Assembly (NCBI RefSeq): GCF_030812475.1
Contig: NZ_JAUSSR010000003.1
Location: 310,001-374,000 of the forward strand
DNA: 64,000 bases
Reading direction: 5' to 3'
Origin: Pseudomonas lini
GTDB taxonomy: Bacteria; Pseudomonadota; Gammaproteobacteria; Pseudomonadales; Pseudomonadaceae
Part shown: positions 9,052-17,241 of the stretch, one piece after another
Layout: every line of letters starts with the position of its first letter
How positions within the stretch are numbered: the stretch's first letter is position 1
The notes under the pieces: generated by a model
What the model was told of the DNA's origin: nothing
What the model saw: only the letters and a program-made list of their open reading frames with translations
Database searches by the model: none
Program-made: the position numbers and the translations under genes

Positions 9052-9681
9052 TTACTTGACCGCCCCCGGGCGGAACATCTTGAACAATGCCTCAGGCCCC
9101 AGCTGGAAATAATCCGCTGGCCCGCCCCCGCGCAGAATCGGTTCTGCCGCGGCGGTGTCGTACACCCCGTCCTTGAGCAACCATTTGGCGATATGCACGG
9201 CGACCACTTCGCCGAGGATCAGCCAGCTGGGCACCACGTTTGCGTCGGCCCGCTGCAACTGAATGATCTGGGTGACCTTGCACTCGAACGACACCGGGCT
9301 TTCCGCCACCCGGGGCACCTGAATGATTTTCGAGGCTGCCGGCGTCAGCCCGGACAGCTCGAATTCATTGACCTCAGGCGCGACCATGGCGCAGCTCTGG
9401 TTCATTTGCTCGGCCAGTGGCCGGGTGGCCAGGTTCCAGGCGAACTCGCCCGTCTGTTCGATGTTGTTCAGGCTGTCTTTACGCCCGATGCTGGAAAAAC
9501 CAATGATCGGCGGGATGTAGTTGAAGGCATTGAAGAAGCTGTAGGGCGCCAGGTTCAAGCGGCCGTTGGCATCCTGTGAAGAAATCCAGCCGATGGGGCG
9601 CGGGCCGACGATCGCATTGAACGGATCGTGAGGCAGGCCGTGACCATTGGCGGGTTCGTAGAAGTGGATGTCGTCGGGCAT
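9052..9681 (-). CDS. Flavin reductase-like domain protein (FMN-binding split barrel)
   Basis: A 209-residue protein of the flavin reductase-like family, with the hallmark N-terminal strand segment FNAIVGPRPIGWISSQD, then NLAPYSFFNAFNYIPPIIGFSS, which form the FMN pocket. The start at 9681 is preceded by CAGGAACC at suitable distance; an upstream GTG/ATG at 9720 would add 13 residues of no evident function. Such proteins bind FMN and either supply reduced flavin to monooxygenases or act on their own substrates. No partner is adjacent apart from the ABM-fold gene one gene away. Confidence 0.85.
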   Translation of the reverse strand: MPDDIHFYEPANGHGLPHDPFNAIVGPRPIGWISSQDANGRLNLAPYSFFNAFNYIPPIIGFSSIGRKDSLNNIEQTGEFAWNLATRPLAEQMNQSCAMVAPEVNEFELSGLTPAASKIIQVPRVAESPVSFECKVTQIIQLQRADANVVPSWLILGEVVAVHIAKWLLKDGVYDTAAAEPILRGGGPADYFQLGPEALFKMFRPGAVK

Positions 9682-9760
9682 GGAGAGGGTTCCTGGAGGC
9701 TGATTCGCGGATCGGGCCATAGTGCAAGGACGAGCGCGTTATTTCCAGTCGACTCGATCC

Positions 9761-9866
9761 CCTTGTAGGAGCGAGCTTGCTTGCGATGGTCGTTAACGAT
9801 GACGCGGGTTGTCTGGTTAAACGCGGCGTTCTCAGGTTTTTCGCGAGCAAGCTCGCTCCTACAAGG
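9761..9866. repeat. REPIN
   Basis: CCTTGTAGGAGCGAGCTTGC and GCAAGCTCGCTCCTACAAGG form inverted arms about 100 bases apart, upstream of the flavin reductase gene. Confidence 0.9.
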
Positions 9867-9907
9867 GGAATCCGCTGATCCTGGAGTTTTGTGTTCCTCC
9901 AGACGTG

Positions 9908-9931
9908 AAAAAACCCGGCCGAAGCCGGGCT
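9908..9931 (-). terminator. Rho-independent terminator of the 64-residue secreted protein gene
   Basis: The minus strand reads GCCCGGCTTCGGCCGGGTTTTTT: a stem of six GC pairs with a short loop and a T run, just after the stop at 9948. Confidence 0.85.
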
Positions 9932-9947
9932 GTGAACCTTCCATCCA

Positions 9948-10142
9948 TTATCCGTCGCTGGCTTCTGCGGCCCCGGCTTTACCGGAATCGTCAGCGACAT
10001 AGGTGTCCGACTGGGTGCGTTGCGCAGGCGTATGGGCCTGGGCGGTGAAGGCGGCCGAGCCGGTTTTGTCGTAACCGTCGGCGGCGTAGGTGTTGGCGGC
10101 CAGAGCGGCAAGGATCAGGGCGGGGAACAGTTTGGATGTCAT
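9948..10142 (-). CDS. Small secreted hypothetical protein, 64 residues
   Basis: Starting at 10142, with GGAG upstream, the product opens with a signal peptide (MTSKLFPALILAALAANTYA), giving a mature polar peptide of about 44 residues rich in Ala, Asp, Gly and Thr. It is followed by a strong terminator, so it is a monocistronic unit, and a hairpin lies immediately upstream. No enzymatic motif is present. It is probably periplasmic; function unknown. Confidence 0.7.
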   Translation of the reverse strand: MTSKLFPALILAALAANTYAADGYDKTGSAAFTAQAHTPAQRTQSDTYVADDSGKAGAAEASDG

Positions 10143-10150
10143 GGGGTTAC

Positions 10151-10180
10151 TCCAGGTGCTTGTAAAATCAAACACCTGGA
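10151..10180 (-). other. Hairpin in the leader of the small secreted protein gene
   Basis: TCCAGGTGCTTG and CAAACACCTGGA are near-complementary around a short A/T loop. The stem overlaps the probable ribosome site (GGAG within the CTGGAG arm) and could modulate translation. Confidence 0.45.
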
Positions 10181-10251
10181 GGGTCCATGGAGGGCATTAA
10201 CCAGCGATTAATCCGGTTGCCGGCTTGTGTGACAGTTTGTTTATGACAGGG

Positions 10252-11571
10252 TCAGTCCGTCTCGATCCGCGAGTGCTTGCGGGTGTCTTTCATGGTGATG
10301 TAGACCAGCAGCGACACGGCAATGCACGCAGTGACATACCAGTAGTAACCGGTTTCCATGCCGATGCTCTTGAACCACAGCGCGATGTATTCAGCGGTGC
10401 CGCCGAAGATCGACACGGTCAGTGCATAGGGCAGGCCAACGCCCAGGGCGCGGATTTCGGTGGGAAACAGCTCGGCTTTGACCACGGCGTTGATCGAGGT
10501 GTAGCCGCTGACGATGATCAGCGCCGCCATGATCAGGAAGAACGCGCCCCACCAGGTCGTGATGGTGTGGAGGGTGGTGAGGATCGGCACGGTGAACAGC
10601 GTCCCGAGGACACCGAAGGCAATCAGGATCGGCCGACGACCGACTTTATCCGACAGCCCGCCGATGATCGGTTGCAGGCACATGAACAGGAACAGCGTAG
10701 CGGCGGAAATGGTGGTGGAGTCGGAGATGCTCATGCCGACAGTGTTCACCAGGTATTTCTGCATGTAGGTGGTGTAGGTATAGAACGCCAGGGTGCCACC
10801 CATGGTCAGGCCGACCACGGTCATCAGTTCCTTCGGATGGCGCATCAAGGTGCGCATTGCGCTTTCCTTGGCTTTTTCTTTTTTGGTGAACGACTCGGTT
10901 TCTTCCATGCCACGACGCAGGTACAGCGCTACTACCGCACACAGCGCACCGATGGCGAACGGGATACGCCAGCCCCAGGCATACAGCTCTTCGGTGGTCA
11001 GCACGTTTTGCAGCACGATCAGCACGCCGAGCGCGATGAGCTGGCCAGAGATCAGGGTCACGTACTGGAAACTGGAGAAGAAGCCACGACGTTCCCTGGT
11101 CGCCATCTCACTGAGGTAAGTCGCCGATGTGCCGTATTCGCCACCGACCGACAGGCCCTGCAGCAAACGGGCAAACACCAGCAGGATCGGCGCGCCGATG
11201 CCGATGGTTTCATAGCCCGGGCTCAGGGCAATCAGCAGGGAGCCGAAGCACATCAGGTACACCGACGCCATCAACGCCTTTTTGCGTCCGACTTTGTCGG
11301 CATACAGGCCCATCAGCCAGCCGCCGATCGGACGCATCAGGAAGCCCACGGCGAAGATCGCCGCCGTATTCAGAAGCTGTGCGGTGGTGTCGCCTTTAGG
11401 GAAAAAGGCCTTGGCGAAGTACAGGGAGAACGCCGCGTAGACGTACCAGTCATACCATTCGACCATGTTGCCGACAGAGCCGCTGAAGATCGACTTGATG
11501 CGGCTGGAGGTGGTTCTTGCTTTGGCCGGCGCGGCAGCCGACCCTGCGGGCAGGGTATTGGAGTTATCCAT
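10252..11571 (-). CDS. kgtP: 2-oxoglutarate:proton symporter, MFS (KgtP type)
   Basis: A 439-residue transporter with about twelve membrane helices. The N-terminal signature GNMVEWYDWYVYAAFSLYFA and the loop ADKVGRKKALMAS mark the metabolite:H+ symporter branch; LLQGLSVGGEYGTSATYLSE and the final YWYVTACI helix resemble E. coli KgtP closely. It probably imports 2-oxoglutarate. A sigma54 promoter (11634-11649) and two palindromic sites (11692-11737) lie upstream, and a sigma54 activator/kinase pair is the adjacent operon. This is the arrangement expected from the MifS/MifR control of 2-oxoglutarate use described in P. aeruginosa. Confidence 0.9.
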   Translation of the reverse strand: MDNSNTLPAGSAAAPAKARTTSSRIKSIFSGSVGNMVEWYDWYVYAAFSLYFAKAFFPKGDTTAQLLNTAAIFAVGFLMRPIGGWLMGLYADKVGRKKALMASVYLMCFGSLLIALSPGYETIGIGAPILLVFARLLQGLSVGGEYGTSATYLSEMATRERRGFFSSFQYVTLISGQLIALGVLIVLQNVLTTEELYAWGWRIPFAIGALCAVVALYLRRGMEETESFTKKEKAKESAMRTLMRHPKELMTVVGLTMGGTLAFYTYTTYMQKYLVNTVGMSISDSTTISAATLFLFMCLQPIIGGLSDKVGRRPILIAFGVLGTLFTVPILTTLHTITTWWGAFFLIMAALIIVSGYTSINAVVKAELFPTEIRALGVGLPYALTVSIFGGTAEYIALWFKSIGMETGYYWYVTACIAVSLLVYITMKDTRKHSRIETD

Positions 11572-11633
11572 TGAAGGATCCTTCGTTTAATTGTTTTTGT
11601 GGAGTGCGATTAAACGCAGCCTGCAGGGCCTAT

Positions 11634-11649
11634 AGCAGGAGCTGTGCCA
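11634..11649 (-). promoter_or_regulatory. Sigma54 (RpoN) promoter for the 2-oxoglutarate permease
   Basis: Read on the minus strand, TGGCACA-N4-CTGCT matches the -24/-12 consensus TGGCACG-N4-TTGCW with correct spacing of the GG and GC dinucleotides. It lies about 63 bases upstream of the permease ATG at 11571. Confidence 0.8.
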
Positions 11650-11691
11650 ATTGGGGGAGGGCCGGTTTAGAGGGGGTTGCGGGGCTTGGTG

Positions 11692-11705
11692 AGCGGATTT
11701 CCGCT
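11692..11705. promoter_or_regulatory. Proximal activator-binding palindrome (putative MifR-like site)
   Basis: AGCGGATTTCCGCT is a near-perfect dyad, about 50 bases upstream of the sigma54 promoter. It shares its AGCGG/CCGCT half-sites with a second copy at 11724. Confidence 0.65.
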
Positions 11706-11723
11706 TATTCGGGATGGGTTGCG

Positions 11724-11737
11724 AGCGGAAAACCGCT
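11724..11737. promoter_or_regulatory. Distal activator-binding palindrome (putative MifR-like site)
   Basis: AGCGGAAAACCGCT has the same half-sites as the 11692 copy, with centres 32 bases apart (about three helical turns), as expected for cooperative binding by an enhancer-binding protein. Confidence 0.65.
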
Positions 11738-11760
11738 TACAGGCTCATGGTATTGTTTGT

Positions 11761-11880
11761 CTGGACTGGCCTCTTCGCGAGCAAGCCCGCTCCCACAGTA
11801 GATCTGCTGTGAACACAAGATTTGTGACCGACAAAGTCTAAAATGTGGGAGCGGGCTTGCTCGCGAAGAGGCTGGTCCAG
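11761..11880. repeat. REPIN with extended outer arms
   Basis: CTGGACTGGCCTCTTCGCGA at the left end and TCGCGAAGAGGCTGGTCCAG at the right end are inverted, so the symmetry extends six bases past the usual REP. It separates the permease control region from the regulator's 3' end. Confidence 0.88.
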
Positions 11881-11892
11881 ACACTGCAAAAC

Positions 11893-13227
11893 TCAGCTTC
11901 CTTGCACAAACATCTCGCGCGTCAGCCCATGCCGCTGCATCTTTTCATTGAAGGTGCGGCGCGGCAGTTGCAGTTCTTCGAGCACCGCTTTCACATCACC
12001 TTTGTGCCGGGTCAACGCCGCGCGCAGGCAATTCGCTTCAAACGCTTCCTGCTGCGCCGCCAGCGACTGCCCGGGCTCGACGCCCGGTGGTTCCGGCTCG
12101 TCCAGTCCCAACACCTGACGCTCGGCGACGTTCGCCAGTTCGCGCACATTGCCCGGCCAGTCGTGGTTCAGCAAATGGCTCAACTGCGGCCCGCTCAAGG
12201 GTGGGAAGGTGCGCCCGAGTCGCTCGGCGGCGTTCTGCGCAAACCACTCGAACAACAACGGAATGTCTTCGCGACGATCGCGCAGCGGTGGCAAACGCAA
12301 CTCTGCCACGTTCAAGCGGTAGGCCAGATCCTCACGAAAACGTCCGGCGCGCGCTTCGTCCAGCAAGTCGGGTTTGGTCGCGGCAATGATTCGCAAATCA
12401 ACGTTGATGCTTTGATTGGACCCCAGACGCTCAAGCTTCTGTTCCTGCAACACGCGCAGCAATTTCACTTGCTGGGCCAAGGGCATGCTTTCGATTTCAT
12501 CGAGAAACAGCGTGCCGCCATCGGCGTATTCGAGCTTGCCGATGCGCTTGCCCTGAGCACCGGTGAACGCGCCGCTTTCATGACCGAACAGTTCGGCCTC
12601 GAACAACTGCTCGGGAATCGCCGCGCAGTTCAACGCCACAAACGGCTTGGCTGCCCGTGGCCCGAAGTCGTGCAGGCAACGGGCAACCAGCTCCTTGCCG
12701 CTGCCGGTTTCACCGCGGATCAACACATTGACCGGCAGCGCCGCCAGGTCCAGCACCTGCCGGCGCAAGGTCTGCAACCCCCTGGACACGCCCAGCAGCG
12801 TGGCATCGAGTTTGGCGCGATTGTCCGCCTGCGCATGCAGGGCACGGTTTTCCAGGACCAGCCGGCGCTTGTCCAGCGCGCGACGCAGGCTGCCCAGCAG
12901 GGTTTCGGGGCTGAACGGCTTTTCGAGGAAGTCGTAGGCGCCATCGCGGATCGCCTCGACCGCCATCGGTACGTCGCCGTGACCGGTCAGCAGGATCACC
13001 GGCAGATCGGCATCGCGTCGCTGTACTTCGGCCAGCAGTTCCAGGCCGGTCATGCCGGGCATGCGCACGTCGCTGAGGATCACTCCCGGGAAGTGTTTCG
13101 GCAACTGCGCAAGGCATTCATCGGCACGGCTGAACAGCTGTACCTCGAAACCCGACAGGCTCAGCCATTGTTCGACGGCATCGCGGATGCTGCTTTCGTC
13201 GTCGACCACCATCACTGAATTCAGCAT
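11893..13227 (-). CDS. mifR: Sigma54-dependent response regulator (MifR/DctD type)
   Basis: A 444-residue NtrC-family activator in three domains. The receiver spans residues 1-120, with phosphoacceptor Asp53 in LSDVRMP. The AAA+ core has Walker A GETGSGKE (172-179) and the sigma54-contacting GAFTGA loop (219-224). A Fis-type helix-turn-helix lies at about 400-440 (DVKAVLEELQLPRRTFNEKM). Its start overlaps the 3' end of the kinase gene by seven bases. With a sigma54 promoter and paired dyads in front of the adjacent permease, it very probably activates that gene in response to 2-oxoglutarate; a C4-dicarboxylate role is the alternative. Confidence 0.88.
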   Translation of the reverse strand: MLNSVMVVDDESSIRDAVEQWLSLSGFEVQLFSRADECLAQLPKHFPGVILSDVRMPGMTGLELLAEVQRRDADLPVILLTGHGDVPMAVEAIRDGAYDFLEKPFSPETLLGSLRRALDKRRLVLENRALHAQADNRAKLDATLLGVSRGLQTLRRQVLDLAALPVNVLIRGETGSGKELVARCLHDFGPRAAKPFVALNCAAIPEQLFEAELFGHESGAFTGAQGKRIGKLEYADGGTLFLDEIESMPLAQQVKLLRVLQEQKLERLGSNQSINVDLRIIAATKPDLLDEARAGRFREDLAYRLNVAELRLPPLRDRREDIPLLFEWFAQNAAERLGRTFPPLSGPQLSHLLNHDWPGNVRELANVAERQVLGLDEPEPPGVEPGQSLAAQQEAFEANCLRAALTRHKGDVKAVLEELQLPRRTFNEKMQRHGLTREMFVQGS

Positions 13228-14996
13228 GGGCCTTGAGCCTCCAGGTCGATCGGCAAGGTGAGGGTGAACACCGCGCCCTTGTCGTGATTAGCGGCGCTCA
13301 GGCGTCCACCCGATTCGTGCACGATGGCGAAGGATACCGCCAGGCCGATGCCCAGGCCATCGCCCACCGGTTTGGTGGTGAAGAACGGATCGAACACCTT
13401 CGCCAGGTTTTCCTCGGCGATACCGCCGCCGTTGTCGATCACGCTCAGGCGCCACTGTTGTTCGTCTGCTTCGAGGCGGATTTCCAGACGCTTGCAGGAT
13501 TTATCCTGCATCGCATCGATGGCGTTGCGCAGCAGATTGATCAGCACCTGTTCCAGGCGAATCGCATCGCCGCGCACCCGGGCCGGACGCGTCAGATGCA
13601 GCACCGTGCTCACCTGTTCATCGCGCAGACGGGTGTCGAGCAGTTGCAGGGATTGGTCCACCACTGCTGCCAGGTCCAGGCGTTCGCGCAAACCGCTGGG
13701 GCTTTTGCGGGCGAAGGTTTTCAAATGACCGGTGAGGGCGGCCATGCGTGTCAGCATGTCATCCACCGGTTTGAGCGCCTTGTAGGCGTCATCGATTCGG
13801 CCGTGATCGAGCAGGAGCCTAAGCGTGGCAAGCTGCATGCGCTGGGCGGTCAGCGGCTGGTTGATTTCATGGGCCAGCGCGGCGGACATCTGGCCGAGAG
13901 CCGCGAGCTTGGCCGACTGCACCAGGCCGTCCTGCGCCGTGCGCAGGTCGCGGGTGCGCTCTTGCACCAGCAGTTCGAGTTCTTCGTGACTGCGCTGGCG
14001 CATTTTTGCCAGGCGCCAGCGCTGGTTGAGGAACAGCAGCAGGAACACCAGCGTCAGCCACAATCCGGCAGCGGCCAGGGCCGCGTTGCGCACATCTTCA
14101 AAGGCCACTTGCGGACGGCGCAGCAGGTGCAGCGTCCAGCCTTCGGCGGCCAGCGGCAGGGATTCCCACAGGTAATCGGCCTCGCCGTCAGGGCCATCGA
14201 CCCGGGTCAGATCGCTGTCGTCGTCGAAGCGGTGCAGGGTCTGGTAGTCCAGCAGCGTCAGGGGCTGCTTGTCGTACTGGCGGGTGGCTTTAAGTTCGGC
14301 GTGATCGCTGTCGCTCAGCGGTTGCAACAGGCGATAACGCCAGCCCGGCTGGTTGGCGATGAAAATAATACCGCGTGCGTCACTGACCAGCAGCGTGTCG
14401 CTGCCCTGACGCCATTCGCGCTCCAGTTCCGGAAACTCGAGTTTCACCACCATCGCGCCGAGGAACCGGCCATCGTCATCGGTGACCGCACTGGACAGGA
14501 AGTAACCGGGAATCCCGCTGGTCACCCCCACCGCGTAAAAGCGCCCGGTGCCCTGGGTGCGGGTCTGGCTGAAATAGGGGCGAAAACCGTAGTTGTGGCC
14601 GACGTAACTACTGGGCAAACGCCAGTTGCTGGCTGCAATGGCAAGGCCGGTGTGATCGAGCAGTTCCAGGGTCGAGGATTCGGCTGCACCGTTGATTTTT
14701 TCCAGCTTGAGGTTCAGCGCTTGCTGTTGCTCGGGGCTCAGCGGGCCCTTGAGTGCCGAACGCAATTGCGGGTCCAGGGCGAGCACGGCGGGCAGGGCGC
14801 GGTACCGCTCGATCAGCGTGTGCAACGACGTGGCGTACAACCCCAATTGCTGATGTGCGCGGGCGGTGTCTTCCACTTGGGCCTGATGCTCGGCATGGCG
14901 TATGGCCAGCGTGGCGGCCAGCAGTGCGCCAGCCAGGATAACAATGATGTACAGCGTCAGGCGCAGGGGGCGGGAAGACTCGAACATGCGGGGCAT
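13221..14996 (-). CDS. mifS: Sensor histidine kinase (MifS/DctB type)
   Basis: About 591 residues. Two membrane helices (near residues 14-34 and 310-330) bracket a large periplasmic double-Cache-like sensor (GHNYGFRPYFSQTRTQGTGRFYAVG). A coiled linker (SHEELELLVQERTRDL) then leads to the H box LAHEINQPL and an HATPase domain with N box NLLRNAIDAM and G boxes DNGGGI and GDGLGIGL. The layout is that of DctB. The start is taken at 14996, although 14987 is possible and neither has a strong ribosome site. It overlaps the regulator gene, forming a kinase-regulator operon. Confidence 0.88.
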   Translation of the reverse strand: MPRMFESSRPLRLTLYIIVILAGALLAATLAIRHAEHQAQVEDTARAHQQLGLYATSLHTLIERYRALPAVLALDPQLRSALKGPLSPEQQQALNLKLEKINGAAESSTLELLDHTGLAIAASNWRLPSSYVGHNYGFRPYFSQTRTQGTGRFYAVGVTSGIPGYFLSSAVTDDDGRFLGAMVVKLEFPELEREWRQGSDTLLVSDARGIIFIANQPGWRYRLLQPLSDSDHAELKATRQYDKQPLTLLDYQTLHRFDDDSDLTRVDGPDGEADYLWESLPLAAEGWTLHLLRRPQVAFEDVRNAALAAAGLWLTLVFLLLFLNQRWRLAKMRQRSHEELELLVQERTRDLRTAQDGLVQSAKLAALGQMSAALAHEINQPLTAQRMQLATLRLLLDHGRIDDAYKALKPVDDMLTRMAALTGHLKTFARKSPSGLRERLDLAAVVDQSLQLLDTRLRDEQVSTVLHLTRPARVRGDAIRLEQVLINLLRNAIDAMQDKSCKRLEIRLEADEQQWRLSVIDNGGGIAEENLAKVFDPFFTTKPVGDGLGIGLAVSFAIVHESGGRLSAANHDKGAVFTLTLPIDLEAQGPC

Positions 14997-15033
14997 AACA
15001 CAATGATTGCAGGGGGGCGCACCATACCATGTC

Positions 15034-15142
15034 CCCTTGCAGGCGCGAGCTTGCCAGCGACGGACATTAACCATAACGCGTCTTTATCCTGAATGAGCGC
15101 GTTGTTCTCAGGCCCTTCACGAGCGAGTTCACACCCGGCAGG
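15034..15142. repeat. Degenerate REPIN
   Basis: CCCTTGCAGGCGCGAGCTTG and a diverged partner around GAGCGAGTTCACACCCGGCA form imperfect arms; the right arm has lost the usual core, so this copy looks decayed. Confidence 0.55.
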
Positions 15143-15156
15143 GTTGCCCAGGCAAT

Positions 15157-15192
15157 AAAAAAGGCGACAGGAGAATTCCCCTGTCGCCTTTG
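15157..15192 (-). terminator. Terminator of the fumarase gene
   Basis: GGCGACAGG (15163-15171) pairs with CCTGTCGCC around an eight-base loop, with an A run on the left that becomes the T tract on the minus strand. Confidence 0.85.
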
Positions 15193-15209
15193 CTTGCCCG
15201 GTCGAAGCC

Positions 15210-16733
15210 TTACTGCACTTCTACCGCCAGGCTTTCACTGATCTTTTTCTGCCAGATGGCAGGACCGGTGATGTGCACCGACTCACCCTTGCTATCCACC
15301 GCAACGGTTACCGGCATGTCTTTCACGTCGAACTCGTAGATCGCTTCCATGCCCAGTTCGGCGAACGCCACCACGCGGGACTTCTTGATGGCTTGCGCCA
15401 CCAGGTAAGCCGCGCCGCCGACAGCCATCAGGTACACGGCTTTGTGGTCCTTGATCGCTTCGATCGCGGTCGGGCCGCGTTCGGATTTGCCGATCATGCC
15501 CAACAGGCCGGTTTGCTCGAGGATCTGACGGGTGAATTTGTCCATCCGCGTCGCGGTGGTAGGACCGGCAGGACCGACCACTTCTTCGCGCACCGGATCG
15601 ACCGGGCCGACGTAGTAGATGAAGCGACCCTTGAGGTCCACCGGCAGGGTTTCACCCTTGTTCAGCATCTCGACCATGCGCTTGTGCGCAGCGTCGCGAC
15701 CGGTGAGCATTTTGCCGTTGAGCAGGACGGTTTCGCCCGGCTTCCAGCTCTGCACTTCTTCCGGGGTCAGGGTGTCGAGGTTGACGCGACGGGCCGACGG
15801 GCCCGCTTCCCAGACGATTTCCGGGTAGGCGTCCAGCGGTGGCGCTTCCAGCGAGGCCGGACCGGAACCGTCGAGCACGAAGTGTGCGTGACGGGTGGCG
15901 GCGCAGTTCGGGATCATGCACACCGGCAAGGAGGCGGCGTGGGTCGGGTAGTCCATGATTTTCACGTCGAGCACGGTGGTCAGGCCACCCAGGCCCTGGG
16001 CGCCGATGCCCAGTTGGTTGACCTTCTCGAACAGTTCCAGGCGCATCTCTTCGATACGGTTGGACGGGCCGCGCTTTTTCAACTCGTGAATGTCGATGGA
16101 TTCCATCAACACTTCCTTGGCCATCACCGCGGCTTTCTCGGCGGTGCCGCCGATGCCGATGCCGAGCATGCCCGGTGGGCACCAGCCGGCGCCCATGGTC
16201 GGAACGGTCTTGAGGACCCAGTCGACGATCGAGTCTGACGGGTTGAGCATGGCCATTTTCGACTTGTTCTCGGAACCGCCGCCCTTGGCTGCCACGTCCA
16301 CTTCCACGGTGTTACCCGGAACGATGGAGTAGTGGATAACGGCCGGGGTGTTGTCCTTGGTGTTCTTGCGAGCGCCCGCCGGGTCGGCGAGGATCGAGGC
16401 ACGCAGGACGTTTTCCGGCAGGTTGTAAGCCCGGCGCACGCCTTCGTTGATCATGTCGTCCAGGCCCATGGTGGCGCCATCCCAGCGTACGTCCATGCCC
16501 ACGCGGACGAAGACGGTGACGATGCCGGTGTCCTGGCAGATCGGGCGGTGGCCGGTGGCGCACATGCGCGAGTTGATCAGGATTTGCGCCATGGAGTCAC
16601 GGGCCGCTGGCGATTCTTCGCGCAGGTAGGCTTCGTGCATCGCCTGGATGAAATCAACGGGGTGGTAATAGGAAATGAACTGCAGGGCGTCGGCAACGCT
16701 CTGAATCAGGTCGTCTTGCTTGATCACGGTCAT
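15210..16733 (-). CDS. fumA: Class I fumarate hydratase (iron-sulfur, FumA type)
   Basis: A 507-residue [4Fe-4S] hydro-lyase interconverting fumarate and malate in the TCA cycle, the normal length for the family. It has the N-terminal alpha domain with the cluster-region motif CATGHRPICQDTGI and the C-terminal beta domain with KGRFIYYVGPVDPV and GPTTATRMDKF. The start at 16733 is preceded by GAGGAGC; the longer reading to 16763 lacks a ribosome site. It is followed by a strong terminator, so it is transcribed alone. Lability of the cluster is a known trait of the family. Confidence 0.95.
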   Translation of the reverse strand: MTVIKQDDLIQSVADALQFISYYHPVDFIQAMHEAYLREESPAARDSMAQILINSRMCATGHRPICQDTGIVTVFVRVGMDVRWDGATMGLDDMINEGVRRAYNLPENVLRASILADPAGARKNTKDNTPAVIHYSIVPGNTVEVDVAAKGGGSENKSKMAMLNPSDSIVDWVLKTVPTMGAGWCPPGMLGIGIGGTAEKAAVMAKEVLMESIDIHELKKRGPSNRIEEMRLELFEKVNQLGIGAQGLGGLTTVLDVKIMDYPTHAASLPVCMIPNCAATRHAHFVLDGSGPASLEAPPLDAYPEIVWEAGPSARRVNLDTLTPEEVQSWKPGETVLLNGKMLTGRDAAHKRMVEMLNKGETLPVDLKGRFIYYVGPVDPVREEVVGPAGPTTATRMDKFTRQILEQTGLLGMIGKSERGPTAIEAIKDHKAVYLMAVGGAAYLVAQAIKKSRVVAFAELGMEAIYEFDVKDMPVTVAVDSKGESVHITGPAIWQKKISESLAVEVQ

Positions 16734-16769
16734 GAGTCGCGCTCCTCTAAAAGACGGGAACATTCAATA

Positions 16770-16811
16770 AGGTGCTTGCAGCTTGGGTGCATCGGTCGGT
16801 TGCAAGCACCT
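16770..16811 (-). other. Long inverted repeat upstream of fumA
   Basis: AGGTGCTTGCA (16770-16780) and TGCAAGCACCT (16801-16811) are perfectly complementary 11-base arms around a 20-base loop, about 40 bases upstream of the fumA start. It could be a leader stem or an operator. The rest of the gap from 16812 to 17073 shows no gene. Confidence 0.5.
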
Positions 16812-17073
16812 TTCAAGGCACGCCGGGCAAGCTGGCGCGACGCTAAAAAGGCGCGGCAGTATACCGCGCCTCGGTGGCCTGCACACGCTTGGTCAGTCAA
16901 ACGTTGGTCGCATGCGATATAAGGCCTGCCATGTCGGTTGTGTGAACGCGCGGGGACGGGGATGGTATTGATGTCGGTTTTATCCCCCCAGAATTGAATG
17001 GTCATTTATCTGCCGCCCCACTTAAGTGGCGTTCGGTCTGTAGAGTAGGACACTCTGACAACCCCCTCGCACG

Positions 17074-17241
17074 GTGAGTCAACGATTGCCCCATAACGCT
17101 ATCCAGCGCCTCTTGCTAAAACGCTTTGCCCTCGCAGCCGGCACCTGCGCCCTGGCTTTGCTGCTGTGGCTGGCGTTTTTCACGGGCCACTTCGATGAGC
17201 CGTTGACCAGCGCGGCCGGCAGCGGCATGGGAGAACGTTGA
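17074..17241 (+). CDS. Small single-pass membrane protein, 55 residues
   Basis: A GTG-initiated frame in-frame after a stop at 17056 encodes a basic N-terminus (RLLLKRFALAAG) and one hydrophobic helix (CALALLLWLAFFTGHF), then a short polar tail. Its TGA overlaps the ATG of the ferredoxin reductase gene (TGATG), which is the main argument that it is translated. There is no clear ribosome site before the GTG. It could be a leader peptide or a small membrane partner of the reductase; I do not recognise a family. Confidence 0.5.
   Translation: MSQRLPHNAIQRLLLKRFALAAGTCALALLLWLAFFTGHFDEPLTSAAGSGMGER

Noticed and set aside
10225..15092. Long plus-strand ORFs (449, 457 and 619 codons) opposite the permease, regulator and kinase genes
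   Set aside because: They are antisense to clearly homologous proteins and are rich in Gln, His and Arg runs typical of reversed GC-rich codons.
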